A stretch of 5,130 bases of DNA. It comes from CAYGXH01 sp964354485 (GTDB lineage Bacteria; Bacteroidota; Ignavibacteria; UBA10030; SZUA-254). Below the pieces are notes generated by a model that saw only the letters and a program-made list of their open reading frames with translations, ran no database searches and was not told where the DNA came from. The position numbers and the translations under genes are program-made. The DNA lies in assembly GCA_964354485.1 (NCBI GenBank), contig CAYGZY010000244.1, positions 1-5,130 on the forward strand. The letters run 5' to 3'. Of the stretch, positions 1 to 5,083 are shown in pieces (positions within the stretch are counted from its first letter, which is position 1; each line of letters starts with the position of its first letter).

Positions 1-689
1 ATCGTTGGATAGTCGAATTTATCGGTTCTTCCTATGCAAAAAACATATTCCGAACTAAATCTCTGACCGAAGATTACGATCTTGCATTGCGGCTTGCACT
101 TGGTAAAGCAAAAATGCTCTTCGTGTATAAACCATTTGGTATTAACTGTGCAACCCGCGGATATTTTCCGCACACGATGCAAACTGCAATACGCCAGAAG
201 AGTCGCTGGATTACCGGCATTTGTCTGCAATCATGGCAGACGATAGGATGGCGCGGCGATGCAAAGTTTAAATTTATCCTTTACCGTGACCGGAAAGCGG
301 TCATCACAAACATCATCAATTTTTTTGCGTACATCGTAATTCTCTATCTGATGTTGTATGAATTGATACGCTTCGGATTTGTAGCATACCGCGACCTGCC
401 GCCGATCGTCGTAACGGGAACGCTCCTCTGGTATCTTGTCGTTATTGATAGTGCTTTTATGATATGGCGTATTCTTCACCGGTACATTACTGTGAAGCGT
501 GTGTACGGTGTATCTGCCGCTCTTCTCAGTATTGTGCGGTTACCCGTTTCCAATATCATAAATTTCAGCGCAACCGGGCGTGCTCTTCTGATGTTTATGA
601 AATCCACTCTGCAGAAGAAAGAATTAAAATGGGAAAAAACAAAACATCATTTCCCCGCCGCGTCGGGGTATGGGGGAGGACCGCGGTAA
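1..689 (+). CDS. NfrB-like membrane glycosyltransferase (GT2), C-terminal part
   Basis: The 5' end lies outside the window. The frame is open from base 3, giving 228 residues before TAA at 687-689. Visible residues 22-31 (TEDYDLALRL) carry the conserved acidic ED motif of processive family 2 glycosyltransferases, and residues 65-69 (QKSRW) match the Q-x-x-R-W acceptor motif. Two hydrophobic segments follow (about 100-120 and 135-156), with a third weaker one near 168-190, so the protein sits in the inner membrane. The segment RDRKA and the tail WEKTKHHFP (210-218) are what I remember of NfrB, the E. coli phage N4 adsorption protein B, which makes a secreted polysaccharide. The protein ends ten residues after that tail, so it lacks the C-terminal cyclic-di-GMP-binding (MshEN-type) domain known in E. 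coli NfrB. The GT2 membrane enzyme call is firm; the NfrB subfamily is recalled, not searched; the substrate is unknown. Confidence 0.85.
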   Translation, partial: RWIVEFIGSSYAKNIFRTKSLTEDYDLALRLALGKAKMLFVYKPFGINCATRGYFPHTMQTAIRQKSRWITGICLQSWQTIGWRGDAKFKFILYRDRKAVITNIINFFAYIVILYLMLYELIRFGFVAYRDLPPIVVTGTLLWYLVVIDSAFMIWRILHRYITVKRVYGVSAALLSIVRLPVSNIINFSATGRALLMFMKSTLQKKELKWEKTKHHFPAASGYGGGPR

Positions 690-724
690 TGCCTCTTAAA
701 CAGGTAACGATTTTATTCATATAA
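689..724 (+). other. Possible 11-codon ORF overlapping the GT stop
   Basis: An ATG overlaps the glycosyltransferase stop (TAATG at 687-691). A strong purine-rich Shine-Dalgarno, GGGGGAGGA at 672-680, lies 8 nt upstream. The ORF MPLKQVTILFI ends at TAA 722-724, 16 nt before the preferred regulator start. It could be a translated linker that brings ribosomes to the response regulator, a relic of a longer gene, or chance. No family can be assigned to 11 residues. Confidence 0.2.
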
Positions 725-740
725 TGTGATGGGAAAAATC

Positions 741-1109
741 ATGCAGAACACTATACGAGTTCTTTATGTTGACGATGAAGATAACCTGCGGACCCTTGTC
801 CAACAGCAGTTAACGGCAGAGGGATTTGCGGTCGAGACCGCCGATGACGGGGATACAGCGGTAGAAAAACTTGATAGAAAATCTTACGATGTCGTACTGC
901 TTGATATCCGCATGCCCAGGATGAACGGCATGGAAGTGCTCAAGCATATGAAAATTAAAGGCATGACTACCCGCATAATTATGCTGACGGCAGTCGATGA
1001 TCTTACGGTTGCGCTTGAAGCGGTTAAAATGGGAGCGATCGACTACCTGACCAAACCATACGACTACAATGAACTCGTGCGGGCGATTACGCGTGCTGTG
1101 AGTCAATAA
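741..1109 (+). CDS. Single-domain response regulator (receiver only)
   Basis: This is a 122-residue cytoplasmic receiver (REC, CheY-like) domain with no output domain. From ATG 741 the acidic pocket is D11-D12, the phosphoacceptor is D55 in LLDIRMP, the switch threonine is T83 in MLTAVDD, and the conserved lysine is K105 in LTKPYD. All the catalytic positions are intact, so it should accept phosphate from a histidine kinase. The DIRMP form resembles the receivers of NtrC-type regulators. I prefer ATG 741 because GGGA at 731-734 lies 6 nt upstream and the first beta strand (IRVLYVDDE) then starts near residue 5. GTG 726 and ATG 729 are in frame but have no well-placed Shine-Dalgarno. It follows the GT gene by 51 bp and is probably co-transcribed with it. 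It may act by protein contact, perhaps on the GT or the pilus machinery; no cognate kinase is in the window. Confidence 0.93.
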   Translation: MQNTIRVLYVDDEDNLRTLVQQQLTAEGFAVETADDGDTAVEKLDRKSYDVVLLDIRMPRMNGMEVLKHMKIKGMTTRIIMLTAVDDLTVALEAVKMGAIDYLTKPYDYNELVRAITRAVSQ

Positions 1110-1139
1110 AAATCCCTGCAGTTAGCATCACCGCAGGGA
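1108..1139 (-). terminator. Probable intrinsic terminator for the minus-strand operon
   Basis: TCCCTGC (1113-1119) and GCAGGGA (1133-1139) form a perfect 7-bp stem with a 13-nt loop. Read on the minus strand, the second arm is followed at once by TTTTT (1112-1108) and then ATT, which is the layout of an intrinsic terminator. On the plus strand no T-run follows the hairpin (next bases GCAATTG), so it should stop the response-regulator transcript poorly. The T-run overlaps the regulator's stop codon. It would end the pseudopilin-operon transcript about 185 nt past its last stop, after crossing the SRP RNA gene in antisense. Confidence 0.5.
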
Positions 1140-1154
1140 GCAATTGTATCTTCT

Positions 1155-1160
1155 TATAAT
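1155..1160 (+). promoter_or_regulatory. Candidate -10 element for the SRP RNA
   Basis: A perfect TATAAT lies 16 nt before the predicted 5' end of the SRP RNA. Initiation about 7 nt downstream would leave a short leader of roughly 9-10 nt to be trimmed, as the 5' leader of E. coli 4.5S RNA is removed by RNase P. The weak point is the -35: at 17-bp spacing the sequence is CGCAGG, unlike TTGACA, and there is no extended TGn. A near match to the Bacteroidota -7 element (TAnnTTTG) also exists at 1159-1166 as ATTGTTTG. The location supports a promoter, but the sequence alone does not prove it. Confidence 0.45.
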
Positions 1161-1176
1161 TGTTTGTACTTTTCTC

Positions 1177-1280
1177 AGAGGTCAAGTCCTATGCAACGGG
1201 ACGCTTCCAAACCCCGCCAGGTCCGGAAGGAAGCAACGGTAGGAAGAAAAGCCCGTGTGACATGGGGTAGCTTGGCCTCT
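1177..1280 (+). ncRNA. ffs: Signal recognition particle RNA, small bacterial (4.5S) type
   Basis: This is the RNA scaffold of the bacterial SRP. It binds Ffh and speeds its exchange with FtsY to deliver inner-membrane proteins co-translationally. The signature of domain IV is present: CAGG at 1218-1221, the GGAA tetraloop at 1225-1228 closed by CC/GG, and AAGCA at 1231-1235, which together form the tetraloop plus the internal loop recognised by the Ffh M domain. CCG (1214-1216 region) and CGG (1237-1239) close this part. The ends AGAGGTCAAG (1177-1186) and CTTGGCCTCT (1271-1280) pair over 10 bp with one G-U. The length is about 104 nt, close to the 114 nt of E. coli, and there is no Alu domain. 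The exact mature ends are inferred from the closing helix. Confidence 0.96.
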
Positions 1281-1286
1281 TTTTTT
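1271..1286 (+). terminator. SRP RNA terminator (closing helix plus T-run)
   Basis: The 3' strand of the terminal SRP helix ends in a run of seven T (1280-1286). The 10-bp closing helix with 1177-1186 therefore doubles as the terminator stem. Only 9 bp then separate the T-run from the last codon of the convergent gene. It should also stop any read-through from the GT and regulator genes. Confidence 0.7.
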
Positions 1287-1295
1287 ACCGCCGGG

Positions 1296-2498
1296 TCACT
1301 CTTCCAGCCATGAAATTATTTCATATGATCCGGTGAGCGGGAACGCCGGCGGAGACATCATCATCAGCCGATCATCGTATCTGTAATTCTTATGAAATCC
1401 ATGGTTCAATGTTGTACCGCTGAATGTACCCACGGCTCCCCTCTGATATTGCGTTATACCGCCCAGAAGGGTGAGTGTTCCGCTTAACGGTCTTGTGCTG
1501 TAATTTTCTGCCGTCAATCCGCCGTTCAGGCAAAAGATAGACGCGTCGATACGGCAATCGGAACGGTTTGCCGTATTATCCGTTACGATAGCGTTATTCT
1601 GTGCGACCAAACCGAGCATATCATTTGATTCCGCGATCCTCGGATCCGTTTCATAGCGTACATCATCGTCTATATAAATATTGCCGTATCCAAGACTAGC
1701 GCTCCCGGTCGCGCAAACTGTTGCTTTCCCTCGCATCGTTCCCTGCACATGGATGCTCCCTCTTTCTGCGAGGATCACACCGTTGGATGCAAACGTTGAA
1801 AGCGGTTCAGTTGTTTCTGTACCGGTCGCCGATGTTTTCCACGTGACATTATTAAGGTTGAACGTTAACCAGAGGTTACCGGTGGCAAATACACGACCGC
1901 TGCTCTTCGCGGCATTGACGGTGCCGCTTATATCGCCGGGAAGGTCGAGGTTCACACCGGACTGATATCCGCCGTAAAATTTCGCTAAATTCTTTTTGGG
2001 ATTCGTGCCTAACAGCGTTGACACTTTGCCGTAAAAAACAGGAGAGTTTGGCCAAGGAATGTTCATCTTGGCTTGAGTATGAAACGGTCCCCAGATTGTA
2101 TCACCCGTTATCCAGTTGATGCTTCCTTCTACTTTTGAGTAATAGGCGAATTTTGCGAATGAACTTGGCTGCAATATTACGGTAACGTTCTGCTGGTACG
2201 ATTCGAATTCACCTGTCGCGATAATTTTAATCTGATTAGTACCGTAATTCTGCGCGCTGACGTCGAATTTTCCGCCGGAAAAGGGAACATCAGTATAACC
2301 CGATCGCCATTTCGGATCCAGAAAAACTTGATTTGCTGCAATATTCGCGGCGCTCGTCGCGATATCATGTGCCTGCGTGATTTTCACATAGTGGAGGTAA
2401 TTCTCAGTCGAACGGTTTGCCGTGCGATTGAGACTCGGTGACACAATGGCAAATACCAGTGAAAAACCGAGAACCATAAGAAGCGATGCTTTTCCCAT
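1296..2498 (-). CDS. PilX-like exported protein, downstream copy
   Basis: A 400-residue protein with one N-terminal hydrophobic helix (about 5-21) after a very short MGK head, then a long outside domain. The segment ENYLHYVKITQAHDIATSAAN (32-52) resembles the helical neck of PilX/GspK-type minor pilins. Later blocks are TGDTIWGPFHTQAKMN (131-146), FYGGYQSG (174-181), a beta-rich stretch with GTMRGKATVCAT (253-264), DVRYETDP (279-286), SNDMLGLVA (291-299) and RLMMMSPPAFP (377-387). The pattern recalls the DUF4900 proteins that accompany type IV pilus genes; this is recalled, not searched. It is a full-length paralog of the protein at 3815-5071: I count 29 identities in the first 60 residues without a gap. 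It is the last gene of a PilV-PilW-PilX-like module, 14 nt after its neighbour, with AAGGAG at 2509-2514. There is no E5 prepilin signature. A pilus or surface-assembly role is inference. Confidence 0.8.
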   Translation of the reverse strand: MGKASLLMVLGFSLVFAIVSPSLNRTANRSTENYLHYVKITQAHDIATSAANIAANQVFLDPKWRSGYTDVPFSGGKFDVSAQNYGTNQIKIIATGEFESYQQNVTVILQPSSFAKFAYYSKVEGSINWITGDTIWGPFHTQAKMNIPWPNSPVFYGKVSTLLGTNPKKNLAKFYGGYQSGVNLDLPGDISGTVNAAKSSGRVFATGNLWLTFNLNNVTWKTSATGTETTEPLSTFASNGVILAERGSIHVQGTMRGKATVCATGSASLGYGNIYIDDDVRYETDPRIAESNDMLGLVAQNNAIVTDNTANRSDCRIDASIFCLNGGLTAENYSTRPLSGTLTLLGGITQYQRGAVGTFSGTTLNHGFHKNYRYDDRLMMMSPPAFPLTGSYEIISWLEE

Positions 2499-2508
2499 AT
2501 AAATAGTT

Positions 2509-2514
2509 CTCCTT
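2509..2514 (-). promoter_or_regulatory. Shine-Dalgarno overlapping the previous stop codon
   Basis: AAGGAG on the minus strand lies 10 nt before ATG 2498 and shares its first two bases with the TAA (2513-2515) of the PilW-like gene. This points to translational coupling of the two genes. Confidence 0.7.
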
Positions 2515-3112
2515 ACCTGTTTTTTAGATTTCGAGCCGCTAATCGTAATTGACGCCAGTATGCATACGTGTATGTTGTATCGTATGCAAACGGACTTTCA
2601 AGCAATACTGAAAGTCTCATTGCGTATATTTCGTTTGAATTTGTTATCGGAAAACTCAGCGAATCTCCGATAGCATTAAAATACATAAAATCGAAAATCA
2701 CCACACCGAGGCTTATTCCATTTGATGCTGTGGCATTAACTGTCCGATAAATCAGTCTGTCCCGGGGATTCGGCGTGGTGGTTAAACCGGACGGCAGACC
2801 GGTCGAATATCGAAGAATGTCGACAATGCCATCATTATCGACATCGGTCTTGAATGATATACTGTGTTCATCTGCGGAGAGAATCGATTTTGAAGGGTCC
2901 GGAATTTTCGATGGATCAGCACAATAACCAATTTTTCTGAAATCAGTTTCGATAATTCGCACAAGGGCTACGAGGTTCTCCTGCACAGTCAGATCGTTTG
3001 TATTATTGTATGTGTTTTCTGAAACATTTGCGTACATCTGTGTGATGATTATGAGGAGAAAACCACCGATGACGATCGATGATATCACATCAAATATTGT
3101 ACTTTGTCCCAT
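2513..3112 (-). CDS. PilW/PulJ-like minor pseudopilin
   Basis: A 199-residue protein with an N-terminal membrane helix (about 5-24) after MGQ, and a periplasmic or extracellular domain. The layout fits the PilW/GspJ type: a neck helix with LVALVRIIETDFRKIGY (48-63), then ISFKTDVDNDGIVDILRY (85-102), DRLIYRTV (118-125), VVIFDFMYFNAIGD (137-150), and a strand IYAMRLSVLLES (162-173). The D90-x-D92-x-D94-G95-x-x-D98 pattern looks like a calcium-binding loop. The usual G|(F/M)xxxE leader is absent (MGQSTIF). The C-terminus YWRQLRLAARNLKNR is almost repeated by the partial gene at the right edge (12 of 15 residues identical). It lies between PilV-like and PilX-like genes with gaps of 11 and 14 nt. 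ATG 3112 follows AAGGAG (3120-3125) by 7 nt. The PilW-like call rests on pattern and gene order, not on a search. Confidence 0.72.
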   Translation of the reverse strand: MGQSTIFDVISSIVIGGFLLIIITQMYANVSENTYNNTNDLTVQENLVALVRIIETDFRKIGYCADPSKIPDPSKSILSADEHSISFKTDVDNDGIVDILRYSTGLPSGLTTTPNPRDRLIYRTVNATASNGISLGVVIFDFMYFNAIGDSLSFPITNSNEIYAMRLSVLLESPFAYDTTYTYAYWRQLRLAARNLKNR

Positions 3113-3119
3113 CGGATAT

Positions 3120-3125
3120 CTCCTT
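3120..3125 (-). promoter_or_regulatory. Shine-Dalgarno overlapping the PilV-like stop
   Basis: AAGGAG on the minus strand lies 7 nt before ATG 3112 and overlaps the TAA (3124-3126) of the preceding gene. It repeats the stop/Shine-Dalgarno overlap seen at the next junction and supports one coupled operon. Confidence 0.75.
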
Positions 3126-3621
3126 AACGATAATAGAAGTAACTAAAGATATATGCCGCGCGGATCGTGTCGAGCATATCGTTGCTCGTTACCGTGATTG
3201 AGAGTCTTTTATGCCATGTGGGGGTTGACTGGGCAACCTCAGGATTTGTCGGGTTAACGTAATTGACTTTGCAATTAATGTTAAATGTGCCGCCTCTGTC
3301 GAATGAAACGGTCTGACTGTAATTATTATAATCGTCGAAGTCGTTTACGGAATCAGGGAAGAATTCTCCTGTCTCTAAACCCAAACTGGATGCCGCTGTC
3401 AGAGATGATGTCGCCGATACCGCATTGTCATCAGTTGCCCGATCGAATGCTTTGCCCGAGGCTTCTTCTACGAGGGATTCTGCCAAAGATACTGCCGTTA
3501 CTCCCAGCTTGGACTGGATGACGACCTCATTATTCATCCCGAAATTCTTATGCATAGTAAGGAGCATTGTCACTAATAACGCCAATGCACCTAATGTTAT
3601 GAACGTTTGCCCTGTGTTCAT
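3124..3621 (-). CDS. PilV-like minor pseudopilin
   Basis: A 165-residue protein with an N-terminal membrane helix (about 6-23) after MNTGQT, followed by a neck region AVSLAESLVEEASGKAFD (43-60), which resembles PilV/GspI-like proteins. The globular part has DFDDYNNYSQTV (94-105), a strand FNINCKVNYV (113-122), and KRLSITVTSND (138-148) leading to the C-terminal IFSYFYYR. It has a single cysteine (C117). The start is well constrained: an in-frame TGA lies three codons upstream of ATG 3621, and a weak AGGGA (3633-3637) lies 11 nt upstream. The canonical prepilin glutamate is missing. It is the first gene of the complete module and follows an AT-rich gap, so it may have its own promoter. The function as a minor pilin is inferred from layout and from its place before a PilW-like gene. 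Confidence 0.7.
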   Translation of the reverse strand: MNTGQTFITLGALALLVTMLLTMHKNFGMNNEVVIQSKLGVTAVSLAESLVEEASGKAFDRATDDNAVSATSSLTAASSLGLETGEFFPDSVNDFDDYNNYSQTVSFDRGGTFNINCKVNYVNPTNPEVAQSTPTWHKRLSITVTSNDMLDTIRAAYIFSYFYYR

Positions 3622-3814
3622 ATGTTTTCATGTCCCTGGTTAAGACAAACTGTTTACACTGTAACTATATTACCTAAATGTTGGAATTTAATCTACTACT
3701 CTATGATATTTCTCACACTAATTAAATCTTCTTCTAATTACGCAGAATCAAAAGGAATAAAAAATTAATTCTAATTTTGTGAAGTCTGTTCCCTTTATTA
3801 TGTATTAATTGCTC
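3622..3814 (-). promoter_or_regulatory. AT-rich intergenic region between the two modules
   Basis: This 193-bp gap is the only sizeable space in the minus-strand gene series. On the minus strand, TTGATT (3751-3746) and TTTAAT (3726-3721) could be -35 and -10 elements, but the 19-bp spacer is long. A second possible -10 is TAATAT at 3672-3667 with a poor -35. A transcript from either would have a leader of roughly 40-90 nt before ATG 3621. No ORF or RNA gene is apparent. That a promoter lies here is plausible from position; the exact elements are weak. Confidence 0.25.
3761..3778 (-). repeat. Perfect AT-only inverted repeat
   Basis: AAAATTA-GAAT-TAATTTT on the minus strand is a 7-bp perfect hairpin with a 4-nt loop, followed by TTATT. 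It lies 37 nt past the stop of the upstream PilX-like gene. It has the shape of a very weak terminator, or could be an AT-rich protein site. A stem made only of A-T pairs gives little stability. Confidence 0.3.
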
Positions 3815-5071
3815 TTATTCCTTCCATGAGAGAATTTCCAGAATATTCGTTTTTGGGTAGTGAGGCGGCGTTTCCAGAAGTAACCGCTGATCAAATTGGA
3901 AATTATTGGAGTAACCGTACAAGGTACCACTACCTGATGCTGAGAAAGCCCCGATCGTGTATGAACTCATTGATCCATAGAAATTAACATTTCCTAACTT
4001 ACCCATATGGTAATCAAGTTCGGCGCTGAACTTACCCGTTCTTGAAAAGACGCACGCCTGGATCATGATGTTGTTAGGGCAAGGATTTGCGGGAAAACCC
4101 GGTGGAAGCGGTATGGTCACATCTCTCTCAGTAACAATACCCAGGTAGTCGTCGCTTTCAGGGTGCTGAGCCGGGTCCTCATTATATCGGATATTGCCGC
4201 TGATGTATGCATTGCCTGTCCCCGTCAGACCGCCGCTCGTAGCGCATATAGTCACTCTACCGTTGACGGTCCCCTCTGTGCGGATATTTCCTCCGTTTAC
4301 GAGGACAACGCCGTTGGGCGCTAATAGATTGATACTGACTGTCGTGTCGGAGAGCATACTCGTGCCCTTATACTCGCTGTACTTGATCGTACCGTTGTTG
4401 TTGAACTTCATGCGCACTTCATATGTACCTGTAGGTGTGGGAGTTGGCGTGAATATTTTACCGCCCGACGCTGCCGCACTCTGCAGACTGTTCAGATTTG
4501 GCGGAAGAGGTACACTGATCCCCGATTGGTACCCTCCATAAAATTTAGGATTGGTGGAGCCGGACGGGAGGGAAGAAGGATATGTTCCGGCGAGTGTTGT
4601 GACCTTACCAAAAAAGACAGGGGTACCGCTAAGGTTCATGACGTTTTCGATATGGCACGGGCCACGAACCGTATCGTCTGTGGTCCAATAAATATTGTTC
4701 ATCGTGGCAAGGTAAACGCCGAACTTTGCAAAGCTACTCCATCCAAACATGGCCTGTACAGTTTGTTCCGTTCCGCGGTATTTGCCGTGCGAAGTAAGGA
4801 GAATCGTGCTGTCGGGTCGTTTTGTCGTGTAGAAAGAAAATTTACCCTCTCCCATGGCAAGATTTGAATAGGAGAATTCTGCGGACGGATTTGTAAAGAG
4901 CATGTTTGCACCGAAGTTCGCTCCGGAGGCAGCAATATTGTGTGCCTGACTATCCCCATAGTAATCAAGGTAGTTTTCGTAGGAACGTGAGGCACGTCCA
5001 TGGATAAGCGGCAGTAATCCGAGAACAATAATACTGAAACCGAGTATTAATATAAGTGAATATTTTCCCAT
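3815..5071 (-). CDS. PilX-like exported protein, upstream copy
   Basis: A 418-residue paralog of the protein at 1296-2498 with the same plan. It has an MGK head, a hydrophobic helix (about 5-23) and the neck ENYLDYYGDSQAHNIAASGA (32-51). The outside domain carries WTTDDTVRGPCH (129-140), FYGGYQSG (177-184), EGTVNGRVTICAT (266-278), NIRYNEDP (293-300), ESDDYLGIV (305-313) and RLLLETPPHYP (396-406). The repeated short V/I-x-G strands around 252-300 suggest a beta-helix-like core. The extra length comes from insertions, including a TPTPTPTG tract (208-215) and a Pro-rich loop (321-332). It follows the partial PilW-like gene by 11 nt, with GAGAGG upstream of ATG 5071. There is no prepilin glutamate. 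It is followed by a 193-bp gap, so it closes its module. It resembles DUF4900-type proteins by memory; function in pilus or surface assembly is inferred. Confidence 0.8.
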   Translation of the reverse strand: MGKYSLILILGFSIIVLGLLPLIHGRASRSYENYLDYYGDSQAHNIAASGANFGANMLFTNPSAEFSYSNLAMGEGKFSFYTTKRPDSTILLTSHGKYRGTEQTVQAMFGWSSFAKFGVYLATMNNIYWTTDDTVRGPCHIENVMNLSGTPVFFGKVTTLAGTYPSSLPSGSTNPKFYGGYQSGISVPLPPNLNSLQSAAASGGKIFTPTPTPTGTYEVRMKFNNNGTIKYSEYKGTSMLSDTTVSINLLAPNGVVLVNGGNIRTEGTVNGRVTICATSGGLTGTGNAYISGNIRYNEDPAQHPESDDYLGIVTERDVTIPLPPGFPANPCPNNIMIQACVFSRTGKFSAELDYHMGKLGNVNFYGSMSSYTIGAFSASGSGTLYGYSNNFQFDQRLLLETPPHYPKTNILEILSWKE

Positions 5072-5076
5072 AGGTA

Positions 5077-5083
5077 CCTCTCT
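5077..5083 (-). promoter_or_regulatory. Shine-Dalgarno for the upstream PilX-like gene
   Basis: AGAGAGG on the minus strand ends 5 nt before ATG 5071 and touches the stop codon (5083-5085) of the preceding gene. Its last bases lie in the palindrome AGGTACCT (5072-5079), which could partly hide the site. Confidence 0.55.

Noticed and set aside
726..740. GTG 726 or ATG 729 as the response-regulator start
   Set aside because: Neither has a well-placed Shine-Dalgarno, while ATG 741 does and gives the usual distance to the first beta strand.
810..1106. A 98-codon minus-strand reading frame under the response regulator
   Set aside because: It is the exact antisense of a receiver domain with all catalytic residues in place and has no family signal of its own.
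2499..2512. A possible internal promoter in the PilW-PilX-like junction
   Set aside because: The gap is only 14 nt and is explained by the Shine-Dalgarno and start codon.
4194..4867. Plus-strand open frames of 113-115 codons opposite the upstream PilX-like gene
   Set aside because: Their protein sequences show no domain or sensible start context, and the minus-strand frame is supported by a full-length paralog.
3921..5077. Four GGTACC sites within about 1.2 kb
   Set aside because: Three fall in coding sequence where codon use can explain them, and no spacing pattern is visible. Only the one near ATG 5071 is noted, because it overlaps the Shine-Dalgarno region.
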